Shown: piece after piece, positions 28,701-36,210 of the stretch
How positions within the stretch are numbered: the stretch's first letter is position 1
How the letters are laid out: every line of letters starts with the position of its first letter
From: JABMRP01 sp964444795
GTDB taxonomy: Bacteria > Planctomycetota > Planctomycetia > Pirellulales > Thermoguttaceae
DNA length: 52,474 nucleotides
Assembly (NCBI GenBank): GCA_964444795.1
Contig: CAYUIQ010000024.1
Span: 1-52,474, forward strand
Direction: 5' to 3'
The notes under the pieces: generated by a model
What the model was told of the DNA's origin: nothing
Seen by the model: only the letters and a program-made list of their open reading frames with translations
The model's database searches: none
Made by a program: the position numbers and the translations under genes

Positions 28701-29480
28701 GATGATCTCTCCGGCGCGAGAGCTGTCGGCCGGGTAGACCACGTCGTCCACCGCGATGCGGCCCTCGATTTTCGTGACGCTACGACCGTCGACGATCTTC
28801 TCGGCCGACGTTTCGTAGAAAATTCGCAACAATTCCGAGTCGCCGCCAAACTTCGGATCCATCGCCCGCAGCAACGTCATCGCCGAGAATTTTCCGCTCT
28901 GGTCGATCCGAACGGTAAGGCTTTCTTTCCGCGTGACGTTCAGCTCGATCCAGCTACCCCGTTCGGGGATCACGCGGCAACTGTGCAGTTTTCGTTGGCC
29001 GCTGGCCTCCAGTTCGCTGACGAAATCGACCCCGGGGCTGCGGTGCAATTGGCTGACGACCACCCGCTCGGCCCCGTTGATGATGAATTCGCCGCCGCCG
29101 AGCATGATCGGAAGATCGCCCAGGTAGACTTCCTCCTCCACCGGCTGCTCCTTGGTCAGCCGCAGCCAGACCTTCAGCGGACGGCCGTAGGTCAGTCGCA
29201 ACTGGCGGCATTCCCGCGGCTCGTATCGGGGTTTTCCCAATTCGTAGCGAAGATACTGCAACTGCAGTGTCTTGTCGTAGCTTTCGATGGGAAAAATTTC
29301 CCGCAGCACGCTCTCCAGTCCCTCGTCTTTCCGCTTGTCCGAAGGTACGTCGTACTGCTGGAACGCCTGATAGCTGACCGTCTGAATGGCCGTCAGGTCG
29401 GGGATGGAGTGAGGGAGTCGGAGGCTGCCGAAACGACGAATTTCTTTCGGTGCAATGCGTCGCTGAGCCTTCGTAGCCAT
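25767..29480 (-). CDS. rpoB: DNA-directed RNA polymerase subunit beta
   Basis: The protein has the whole beta-subunit framework: the rifampicin pocket ([19 protein letters not shown], then [13 protein letters not shown] around residue 480), [48 protein letters not shown] and the C-terminal [15 protein letters not shown]. Residues equal to E. coli D516, H526 and S531 are kept (D465, H475, S480), but E. coli positions Q510 and F514 are Glu and Val. Length is 1237 aa, with no large insertion. The ATG follows AGGGGGACCC-like DNA. Confidence 0.99.
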   Translation of the reverse strand: [1237 protein letters not shown]

Positions 29481-29489
29481 AGGGGGTCC

Positions 29490-29571
29490 CTCTTGAATTC
29501 GGGTCTACTCTTGAATTCGAATCAACGTACGCGTGGGCGAAAACGGATTTCCAGGCGGAGGATTTCCAGGC
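29490..29571. repeat. Two short duplications in the rpoB leader
   Basis: CTCTTGAATTCG occurs at 29490-29501 and 29508-29519 (period 18), and GGATTTCCAGGC at 29545-29556 and 29560-29571 (period 15). Both are in the 271-nt gap between rplL and rpoB. That gap also holds a GCCGCC/GGCGGC stem near 29662-29685 and no gene. Confidence 0.8.
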
Positions 29572-29751
29572 ACTAAATGGCCGGCGCGCACGCGCCCGCG
29601 CAACCAATACGCGGCAGCGATTGGAACGATCAATGCGCTCAAGGACCGTTTACCTGCACGGGCCGCCGAATCCATTCCCGGCGGCACCGCCCATTTTTGG
29701 GAAAGCGAATGCCCTGTTTGTCCACTTGCGATGTAGGTCGGCTGCGTGGGA

Positions 29752-30159
29752 CTACTTGATTGAAACCGTTGCCCCGGCTTCTTCCAGCTCCGTCTTCAGC
29801 TTCTCGGCGTCTTCCTTGCCGATCCCTTCCTTGACCTTCGACGGGACGGCTTCGACCAGATCCTTGGCCTCTTTCAGGCCAAGCGATGTCGCCGCCCGCA
29901 CGACCTTGATCACGCCGATTTTCTTCTCGCCGAAATTCTCCAGGACGACGTCGAATTCGGTTTGCACCTCGGGCTCGCCGCCACCACCCTCGGTGGGGGC
30001 CGCCATCATCACGCCGCCGCCGGCTGCCGGCTTGATGCCGTGAACGTCCTCCAAATAGTCGCCCAGTTCCTTGGCCTCTTTGAGAGTCAGAGCGACGATC
30101 TTGTCGCCCAGGTCCTTACTGGTTTCCGAGAATTCCCGGACTGCTTCGTCTGTGGCCAT
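29752..30159 (-). CDS. rplL: 50S ribosomal protein L7/L12
   Basis: L7/L12 forms the flexible stalk that recruits translational GTPases. The N-terminal dimerisation helices (LTLKEAKELGDYLEDVHGI), the Ala/Gly hinge and the C-terminal domain (KIGVIKVVRAATSLGLKEAK, then DLVEAVPSKVKEGI) are all present. Length is 135 aa. It lies between rplJ and rpoB, as usual. Confidence 0.98.
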   Translation of the reverse strand: MATDEAVREFSETSKDLGDKIVALTLKEAKELGDYLEDVHGIKPAAGGGVMMAAPTEGGGGEPEVQTEFDVVLENFGEKKIGVIKVVRAATSLGLKEAKDLVEAVPSKVKEGIGKEDAEKLKTELEEAGATVSIK

Positions 30160-30274
30160 TGCGCCAGATTTCCTTTCTACACTGGCGCCGCGTCAACACC
30201 CGTCAATCTCCAGGTGCGCCGCGGCGCGATACATCGGGTCGTTTTCCAATATGATGCTTCCGATTGGCACGGAA

Positions 30275-30829
30275 TCAATCGTTGTCGTCGCTGCTCTCGT
30301 CGCCGCCCGCCTCGTCGCCCTCGGCCTTTTGGGCAATCTGGCTGGCCAAATTCGCCCCGGCGGCGGTCAGTTGGCTGACCAAATTGGCGCCGGGGGAGAG
30401 GATCTGCCCAACCAACAGACTCAACTGCTCGTCGCGGCTGGGCCACTTGCTGATTTCGGTGACCTGCTCGGCGGTGAGATTCTCACCCTCCATGGCACCA
30501 CCGCGGGCTTCCAATGCCTCGTATTCCTCTTCCTTGGACAGCCGCGTGATTTCCTTGGACAGGCTGACGATATCCTCGCCTCCCCAACAGATGGCCGCCG
30601 GGCCGGTCAGCCCGTCGAACGCGGCTTCCAAGGGGGTGCCTTGCGTGGCTCGGGCGGCAAGACTGTTCTTCACCACCATTAGGTGGATGTTCTTGCCGTC
30701 CAGTTCGGTTCGTAAATGGGCCGTCGCGTTCGCATCCAACCCGACCACGTTGACCAGCACGGCGTTGTCCACGCCGTCGAGTTGCTGACGCAGGTGATCG
30801 GTAACCAAATTCTTGACGTACTTGCTCAT
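30275..30829 (-). CDS. rplJ: 50S ribosomal protein L10
   Basis: L10 anchors the L7/L12 dimers to the ribosome. The N-terminal domain binds 23S rRNA (KNLVTDHLRQQLDGVDNAVL, VVKNSLAARAT) and the C-terminal helix (about residues 130-175, LLVGQILSPGANLVSQLTAA) binds L7/L12. An acidic end (EGDEAGGDESSDDND) is added. Length is 184 aa, against about 165 in E. coli. It precedes rplL. Confidence 0.96.
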   Translation of the reverse strand: MSKYVKNLVTDHLRQQLDGVDNAVLVNVVGLDANATAHLRTELDGKNIHLMVVKNSLAARATQGTPLEAAFDGLTGPAAICWGGEDIVSLSKEITRLSKEEEYEALEARGGAMEGENLTAEQVTEISKWPSRDEQLSLLVGQILSPGANLVSQLTAAGANLASQIAQKAEGDEAGGDESSDDND

Positions 30830-30931
30830 GGGAGTGCTTGCCGTCGGTTATGCTGTATTGTTGTCCAGCGGGGACGAGGCCCCGACGTATTTTCTTTTCG
30901 CGTTGTTCTCTTTTCGCGGTCTTCCGCCGAC

Positions 30932-31615
30932 TCAGGCGGCGACGCGCACGCTGGGGCTCATCGTGGCGGCAATGACGATGCCTTTGATGTATTGGCCGCG
31001 AACGGCGGCCGGTTTCAGGCCGGTGATGTAATCGATCATCGCCTGGACGTTTTCGGTCAACTGTTCGGGAGCGAAACTCAGTTTGCCCACCGGAGCGTGG
31101 ACATTTCCGCCGGAGTCGTTGCGAAACTCGACCTTGCCGGCCTTGTACTCCTTGACCGTTTTGGCCACGTCCGGCGTAACCGTTCCGGCGCGCGGCGAGG
31201 GCATGAGCCCGCGGGGCCCGAGCGTACGTCCCAACGGACCGACGATCCCCATCATGTCGGGAGCGGCGATGCAGGCGTCGAAATCGAGCCATCCTTCCTT
31301 GATTCGTTTGGCCAGTTCTTCACCGCCGACCTCGTCGGCACCCGCCTCGGTCGCCTGCTCGATCATGTCGCCCTTGGCGAACACGATCACGCGCAAGGTT
31401 CGGCCGAGGCCGTGCGGCAAGACGATCGAACCGCGGACGATCTGGTCCGCTTGTTTCGGGTCGACCCCCAATCGCATGGCGACCTCAACCGTTTGATCGA
31501 ACTTGGTCGTGTTGAACTGTTGCAGGGCGGCCACGGCTTCGGCGACGGTCAACGGATCGGTGCCGAGGCCCTTCTCCACCATGGTCTTCATTCGCTTGGA
31601 TCGTTTCACCATCAT
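30932..31615 (-). CDS. rplA: 50S ribosomal protein L1
   Basis: L1 forms the mobile stalk at the E site and represses its own operon in E. coli. Motifs are TKFDQTVEVAMRLGVDPKQAD, LPHGLGRTLRVIVFAKG, DACIAAPDMMGIVGPLGRTL and GPRGLMPSPRAGTVT. Length is 227 aa. The first of two adjacent ATGs is used, with AAGG upstream. It follows rplK with a structured gap between them. Confidence 0.97.
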   Translation of the reverse strand: MMVKRSKRMKTMVEKGLGTDPLTVAEAVAALQQFNTTKFDQTVEVAMRLGVDPKQADQIVRGSIVLPHGLGRTLRVIVFAKGDMIEQATEAGADEVGGEELAKRIKEGWLDFDACIAAPDMMGIVGPLGRTLGPRGLMPSPRAGTVTPDVAKTVKEYKAGKVEFRNDSGGNVHAPVGKLSFAPEQLTENVQAMIDYITGLKPAAVRGQYIKGIVIAATMSPSVRVAA

Positions 31616-31647
31616 CAGCGCCTTGTTCTGGCTTGAAAAATATGTGG

Positions 31648-31700
31648 CCCGTTTCGTGCCGAAACACTCGTTCGTGCCGAAACACTCGCTTCGAAACGGG
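31648..31700 (-). promoter_or_regulatory. Inverted repeat enclosing an 18-nt tandem duplication, rplK-rplA gap
   Basis: CCCGTTTCG (31648-31656) and CGAAACGGG (31692-31700) are perfect 9-nt arms. Between and overlapping them, TTCGTGCCGAAACACTCG is duplicated in tandem (31653-31670 and 31671-31688). It lies 33 nt before the rplA start on the transcribed strand, so it could form an mRNA structure affecting rplA translation. This function is inferred. Confidence 0.6.
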
Positions 31701-31745
31701 AGGATGTCCGCGGTCGGGGGTAGGCGGTCCTCATCGGGGGCGGTC

Positions 31746-32171
31746 CTACTCGATAACGTTCAGCCCCATGCTTCGGGCGGTTCCTTCAATCATTCGCCTC
31801 GCATGGTCCATGTCGCGGGCGTTGAGATCGGCCATTTTTCGCTTGACGATCTCCTCGACCTGCGCGTCGGTCACGCTGCCAACCTTCTCCTTGTTCGGTT
31901 CCCCCGAGCCCTTGGCGATGTTCGCCGCCCGCTTCAGCAGCGCCGAAGCGATCGGGCTCTTTGTGCTGAACGTGAAAGTGCGGTCGCTGTAGACCTGAAC
32001 CACCACCGGGATGGGCATCCCCGCGTCTTCCTTGGTCCGATCGTTGAACTGCTGAACGAACTGACCCAGGTTGATCCCGAATCGCCCAAGTGCCGTTCCG
32101 ACCGGGGGCGCGGGCGTGGCCTGACCGCCAGGTACGTGGAACTTCACTTCTCCGACAAGCTTTTTTGCCAT
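31746..32171 (-). CDS. rplK: 50S ribosomal protein L11
   Basis: L11 binds the GTPase-associated centre of 23S rRNA and is needed for the RelA response. The N-terminal domain (KFHVPGGQATPAPPVGTALG, then GINLGQFVQQFN) with its Pro switch residues and the RNA-binding C-terminal domain (SPIASALLKRAANIAKGSGE) are intact. Length is 141 aa. It begins eight bases after the nusG stop. Confidence 0.98.
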   Translation of the reverse strand: MAKKLVGEVKFHVPGGQATPAPPVGTALGRFGINLGQFVQQFNDRTKEDAGMPIPVVVQVYSDRTFTFSTKSPIASALLKRAANIAKGSGEPNKEKVGSVTDAQVEEIVKRKMADLNARDMDHARRMIEGTARSMGLNVIE

Positions 32172-32179
32172 GACTTATC

Positions 32180-33124
32180 TCAAACCGATTCGATCTGCCA
32201 GTATTCCAATTCGACGGGCGTGCTCCGCCCGAAAATATTGATCATGACCGTCACACGGCCATTGGTCTCGTCGATACTATCAACGTCTCCCTCGAAGTTC
32301 TCGAACGTTCCTTCGTTGATCTTGATCCGGTCGCCGGAGGTGAAGCTGATCTTCAGCTTCGGCGCTTCATCCTGCTTCTCTTCTTGCTTGGCCAGGATAC
32401 GGCTGACTTCGTGGGGCAGCATGGGAGTGGGTTTTCCCACGGCGCCCGTGAAATCGCCGATTCCCGGGGTCTCGCGGACCATGAACCACGTGTCGTCGTT
32501 AATCTCCATCTGCACGACGAGGTAGCCCGGATACAGCTTCCGCTTCATAATCCGCTTCTTGCCACCTTTGAATTCCGATATTTTCTCCACCGGAACGATG
32601 ATCTCGCCAAAATAGCGATCCAGGGCAGCAATCTTTACTCTTCGTATCAGCCCGTCGCGAATGGAATCCTCGCGGTTGCTCTGGACCTTGAGGATGTACC
32701 AGTCCATCTGGTCCGACTTGTCTTCCGGAGACAATTCCAAGGGTTTGGCCTTGGCACTCTTTTTCTTTGCCGGTTTCTTTGCCTTGGCGGTGGCTTTGGT
32801 TTTGGTTTTGGTTGTTGTGCTCTTGGGTTTTGCTGCCTTTTTGGGCTCTTTTTCGAGGGGCGAGGCCTCGACAATCCCATCGGGTGGAGGCGAAAGCGGT
32901 TCGGCCTGAGCAATCGTTCCCGTTCTAGCGTCATCCTGCACGGCGTCATCCTGCACGGCGTCATCCTGCACGGCGTCATCCTGCACGGCTTCGCTCTGCA
33001 CGGCGTCGCTCTGCGGCATGGCTGCTTCGGGAGCCACTTCGGCCTGCTCGACCGAAGGATCGGTCTCGGCCGGTTCGCCCGCCTGGCGGGGCTCGTCGAT
33101 CGGATGGTTTGGCTGGTCAATCAC
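32180..33124 (-). CDS. nusG: Transcription termination/antitermination protein NusG with long N-terminal extension
   Basis: NusG joins RNA polymerase to Rho or the ribosome. The NGN domain starts near residue 141 (DWYILKVQSNREDSIRDGL) and includes YPGYLVVQM and VRETPGIGDFTG; the KOW domain follows (SGDRIKINEGTFENFEGDV). About 140 residues precede it, against almost none in E. coli NusG. They consist of a Pro/Glu segment, acidic pentapeptide repeats (AVQDD), and a Lys/Thr/Ala-rich stretch. The GTG at 33124 follows GGGGAATTCAGGC; an in-frame TTG at 33139 is the alternative start. Confidence 0.93.
   Translation of the reverse strand: MIDQPNHPIDEPRQAGEPAETDPSVEQAEVAPEAAMPQSDAVQSEAVQDDAVQDDAVQDDAVQDDARTGTIAQAEPLSPPPDGIVEASPLEKEPKKAAKPKSTTTKTKTKATAKAKKPAKKKSAKAKPLELSPEDKSDQMDWYILKVQSNREDSIRDGLIRRVKIAALDRYFGEIIVPVEKISEFKGGKKRIMKRKLYPGYLVVQMEINDDTWFMVRETPGIGDFTGAVGKPTPMLPHEVSRILAKQEEKQDEAPKLKISFTSGDRIKINEGTFENFEGDVDSIDETNGRVTVMINIFGRSTPVELEYWQIESV
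32931..33014. repeat. 15-nt tandem repeat (5-6 copies) inside nusG
   Basis: TCATCCTGCACGGCG is repeated at 32931, 32946, 32961 and 32976, then as TCGCTCTGCACGGCG variants from 32991 to about 33014. It encodes the AVQDD/AVQSE acidic repeats. The frame is kept. Confidence 0.95.
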
Positions 33125-33153
33125 GCCTGAATTCCCCAACGGCTAACTTTCGC

Positions 33154-33207
33154 GGCAATGAAAACTGGTGAAGGCAATGAAAACTGGTGAAGGCAATGAA
33201 AACTGGT
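33154..33207. repeat. 19-nt tandem repeat (2.8 copies) between secE and nusG
   Basis: GGCAATGAAAACTGGTGAA occurs at 33154-33172 and 33173-33191, with a partial third copy to 33207. It lies in the gap just upstream of nusG on the transcribed strand. No gene is here. Confidence 0.95.
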
Positions 33208-33268
33208 TTCGGATTCCCCGGGGTGGTGACAGAGCGGCCCTCGCTCCGTCGAGGTAATTGCCGGCCGC

Positions 33269-33676
33269 CTAATTAATGATCCCGATGAGCGAGAAGAGAT
33301 AGATCCAGAACAAGTCGTAAAAGAACAGGATGAGGGCCATGGCGAAGATCACGACCAGCACAACCACCGAGCCACGGTACAGTTCCGTTCGCGTGGGCCA
33401 GGAAACCTTGTTCATTTCGGCTTCCACGGCGATCAGAAAATCGGCGAACGTCGGCAAGTTGACAAGGCGGAAGCAGATCCAGAATCCGCACAGCAACAGG
33501 GCCAGGGGCAGACCGAACTGCAAATACGGGCCACTTCCCAGGAATTGTTCGCTCAATCGCCAGAGCCCCAGCACGACGACCACCAGAAAGGCCGCGAAGG
33601 TGATCTGGCGCGCGATCTTCCCCTGGCTTCGTTTATAGATTCCGGTTTGTAGTAGTTCCCGAAAAAAGGCATTCAC
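33269..33676 (-). CDS. secE: Preprotein translocase subunit SecE, three-helix type
   Basis: SecE clamps SecY in the translocon. The conserved amphipathic helix and final membrane segment are clear: EAEMNKVSWPTRTELYRGSV then VVLVVIFAMALILFFYDLFW. Two further hydrophobic segments precede it, as in the three-span SecE of many Gram-negative bacteria. The GTG at 33676 gives 135 aa with GAGAG upstream; the open frame extends further upstream without homology. It lies between tRNA-Trp and nusG, the conserved position. Confidence 0.92.
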   Translation of the reverse strand: MNAFFRELLQTGIYKRSQGKIARQITFAAFLVVVVLGLWRLSEQFLGSGPYLQFGLPLALLLCGFWICFRLVNLPTFADFLIAVEAEMNKVSWPTRTELYRGSVVVLVVIFAMALILFFYDLFWIYLFSLIGIIN

Positions 33677-33901
33677 TACTAGGCTCTCTCGTTTGTGGGC
33701 CGACGCCCCGTACTCAGGGCGTTGTTGCGCTGGGAGGTCGAACGGGGCAGAACGCTGTCGTGGCAACCGGCCGCGTTTCCACCGCGTCGGTTTCCAAAGT
33801 GGCCGAACTCCGACCGGTTTCACCGGCACGCTCCATGCACCGGCCTGTTTTCGTCACGCGTTACTTTCCAGAAACCACGCAACTGCAGAAACAAAAACGA
33901 G

Positions 33902-33974
33902 CAGGGGCGGAGGGACTCGAACTCTCAACCGCTGGTTTTGGAGACCAGTGCTCTACCAATTGAGCTACACCCCT
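33902..33974 (-). tRNA. tRNA-Trp (CCA)
   Basis: The folded minus strand starts AGGGGTGTAGCTCAATTGG. The acceptor stem pairs over seven bases (one G-U), the T arm has GAGTTCGAGTC, and the anticodon loop CTCCAAA presents CCA. Length is 73 nt with discriminator G. CCA is not encoded. It lies between tuf and secE, a position kept in many bacteria. Confidence 0.96.
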
Positions 33975-34080
33975 GCGGAATGGTTGCTGTTGACCGGTTC
34001 GGCTTCCGTCTCGCCGCGGAACGAAACGGTCGCTTCGTCCCGCCGGGAGCACTCTGCATCCGCCTGGGTAATTGCCCCAA

Positions 34081-35280
34081 TCACTTGATAATCTTGGTGA
34101 CGACTCCGGAACCGACCGTTCGGCCGCCTTCACGAATGGCGAATCGGACCCCGTCGTCCATGGCGATCGGATAGCCCAACTCGACGCTGATCCTGGCGTT
34201 GTCGCCGGGCATGCACATCTCTACGTCACCCACAAGATTGGCCGTTCCGGTCACGTCGGTGGTGCGGAAGTAGAATTGCGGACGGTACCCGCTGAAGAAG
34301 GGCGTGTGGCGTCCGCCTTCCTCCTTCGACAGCACGTACACTTCGGCCTCGAACTGCGTGTGGGGAGTAATCGACCCCTTCTTGGCCAACACCTGGCCAC
34401 GCTGGATTTCGTCCCGTTTGACGCCTCGCAACAGGCATCCGACGTTGTCGCCCGCCATGCCTTCATCCAGCGTCTTGTTGAACATTTCAACGCCGGTGCA
34501 GATCGTTTTGCGCAACTCCTCGGTGAGCCCGACGATTTCCACTTCATCGCCCGTATGCACCACACCCCGCTCGATACGCCCGGTGGCCACCGTTCCGCGG
34601 CCTTCGATCGAGAAGACGTCCTCGATGGCCATGAGGAAGGGCTTGTCGGTCTCCCGGGGAGGTTCGGGGATATTGGCGTCAATCGCGTCCATCAGATCCT
34701 GGATGCACTTCGTGGCTTCCGGATCGTCCGGCTTGTTGTAGGCGGTAAGCGAATCGCCGCGGATAATGGGGATGTCGTCGCCGGGGAAACCATAGTGGCT
34801 GAGCAACTCCCGCAACTCCAACTCGACCAGTTCCAGCAATTCCTCGTCGTCCACCAGGTCGACCTTATTGAGGAATACGACCAGAGCGGGCACGTTGACC
34901 TGGCGAGCCAGGAGGACGTGTTCCCGAGTCTGGGGCATCGGGCCGTCGGCCGCCGAAACCACCAGGATCGCCCCGTCCATCTGGGCCGCTCCGGTAATCA
35001 TGTTCTTGATAAAGTCGGCGTGACCCGGGCAATCGATGTGCGCGTAGTGACGAGTGTCGCTCTGGTACTCGACGTGGGCCACCGCGATGGTGACCGTCTT
35101 GGTGGAGTCGCGCACCGTACCGCCCTTGGCGATGTCGGCGTACGACTTGAACTCGGCAAGCCCTTTGGCTCCCTGGACGGCCAAGATCGCCCCAGTCAAG
35201 GTCGTCTTGCCGTGGTCAATGTGGCCGATGGTCCCAACGTTGACGTGGGGCTTGGTCCGTTCGAAAACTGCCTTGGCCAT
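34081..35280 (-). CDS. tuf: Elongation factor Tu with altered switch I
   Basis: EF-Tu delivers aminoacyl-tRNA to the ribosome. G1 is GHIDHGKT (19-26), G3 DCPGH (83-87) and G4 NKVD (138-141). The usually invariant RGITINTSHVEY segment reads KTVTIAVAHVEY (61-72), and the loop before it is AKGGTVRDST, so Arg58 and Gly59 of E. coli EF-Tu are replaced, while the Mg-contacting Thr (T64) remains. The G5 region is RGDSL where RGSAL is usual. Domains II and III are ordinary, including HTPFFSGYRPQFYFRTTD. Length is 399 aa. It lies between tRNA-Thr(GGU) and tRNA-Trp. Confidence 0.97.
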   Translation of the reverse strand: MAKAVFERTKPHVNVGTIGHIDHGKTTLTGAILAVQGAKGLAEFKSYADIAKGGTVRDSTKTVTIAVAHVEYQSDTRHYAHIDCPGHADFIKNMITGAAQMDGAILVVSAADGPMPQTREHVLLARQVNVPALVVFLNKVDLVDDEELLELVELELRELLSHYGFPGDDIPIIRGDSLTAYNKPDDPEATKCIQDLMDAIDANIPEPPRETDKPFLMAIEDVFSIEGRGTVATGRIERGVVHTGDEVEIVGLTEELRKTICTGVEMFNKTLDEGMAGDNVGCLLRGVKRDEIQRGQVLAKKGSITPHTQFEAEVYVLSKEEGGRHTPFFSGYRPQFYFRTTDVTGTANLVGDVEMCMPGDNARISVELGYPIAMDDGVRFAIREGGRTVGSGVVTKIIK

Positions 35281-35382
35281 TATTTCTCCATTTCTCCCTG
35301 CATGTAGGTCAGTCTAAACACGGTGGACTGATGGATAAATCGGTCTGATTCAAACGTACGAACGAAAGCCAGCCGACCTCAG

Positions 35383-35455
<73 letters not shown>

Positions 35456-35687
35456 CGATCCAACCGCGGCAACTCCGCCTCCGGTCGACAGCCACCCCCG
35501 GGCCACCTCCGCGATTGTCCAGGAAAATGGACCCGCCATCGCGGTAGTGGACGCCTGCTGTGGTCTCGGTCAAAGAGCCCGATAGCCGGCACGCCGCGTC
35601 GCACAATCACCTCAGCCTTCTTCGGAAGGCGAACAAAATACTCCTTATTGTCATGAATCCCGCTTCAGGGGCTAGCTGCCAGGGTAG

Positions 35688-35758
35688 AGCGGGTGAAGGG
35701 AATCGAACCCTCGTCTTTAGCTTGGAAGGCTATGGCTCTACCATTGAGCTACACCCGC
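35688..35758 (-). tRNA. tRNA-Gly (UCC)
   Basis: The minus strand begins GCGGGTGTAGCTCAATGG. Acceptor GCGGGTG pairs with CACCCGC, and the anticodon loop CTTCCAA presents TCC. The anticodon stem has one A-A mismatch at its base. The T arm is GGGTTCGATTCCC. Length is 71 nt. Confidence 0.96.
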
Positions 35759-35890
35759 AATCCACTTGCCTCATGCGCCACTGGCGCCGCATGATCGCGA
35801 TGGGGACCGCAGTGTCCGGTGCTTTTCTCCCGGAAAACCTCCACACACAACGTGTTTCACCACAAATAACCCTATATACAGGCCTTCTAG

Positions 35891-35972
35891 TGGGGGGTGC
35901 AGGATTCGAACCTGCGAAGGCTGTGCCATCAGATTTACAGTCTGACCCCTTTGACCGCTCGGGAAACCCCCC
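35891..35972 (-). tRNA. tRNA-Tyr (GUA)
   Basis: The minus strand begins GGGGGGTTTCCCGAGCGG. It is a class II tRNA of 82 nt with a long variable arm. Acceptor GGGGGGT pairs with ACCCCCC, discriminator A; the anticodon stem CAGA/TCTG holds GTA. Confidence 0.97.
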
Positions 35973-36082
35973 TGATGATACAAACCAAAAGCCGGTTACC
36001 ACACTTTCGTGGGGTCGCTCTCGCGGGCCAGCTTCGTGTTCCGGGCCGTTTTCATTCTCTCCAATAGGGGTTCCTCAATATG

Positions 36083-36155
36083 AGCTAGCGGAGGGACTTG
36101 AACCCACAACCTGCTGATTACAAATCAGCTGCTCTGCCGATTGAGCTACGCTAGC
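36083..36155 (-). tRNA. tRNA-Thr (UGU)
   Basis: The minus strand begins GCTAGCGTAGCTCAATCGG. Acceptor GCTAGCG pairs with CGCTAGC, and the anticodon stem CTGAT/ATCAG holds TTGTA with anticodon TGT. It is the first tRNA of the array and follows the promoter at 36183-36210. Confidence 0.97.
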
Positions 36156-36182
36156 CAATCGGCCCCATCTTCCGAACTCCCT

Positions 36183-36210
36183 AATATAACCAACCTACGA
36201 AGCCTTGCAA
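36183..36210 (-). promoter_or_regulatory. Promoter of the tRNA-tuf array
   Basis: On the minus strand TTGCAA (36205-36210) is 16 nt from TATATT (36183-36188). The predicted start near 36176 is 20 nt before the tRNA-Thr(UGU) 5' end, a normal distance for tRNA operons. Confidence 0.65.

Noticed and set aside
25611..29576. Plus-strand open frame of 1321 codons opposite rpoB
   Set aside because: It is a shadow of rpoB caused by high GC at third codon positions; no recognisable domain.
32931..33014. Repeat array considered as a CRISPR
   Set aside because: Units are contiguous with no spacers and lie inside the nusG reading frame.
33154..33207. 19-nt repeats considered as CRISPR or iteron origin
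   Set aside because: Only 2.8 direct copies with no spacers and no replication gene nearby.
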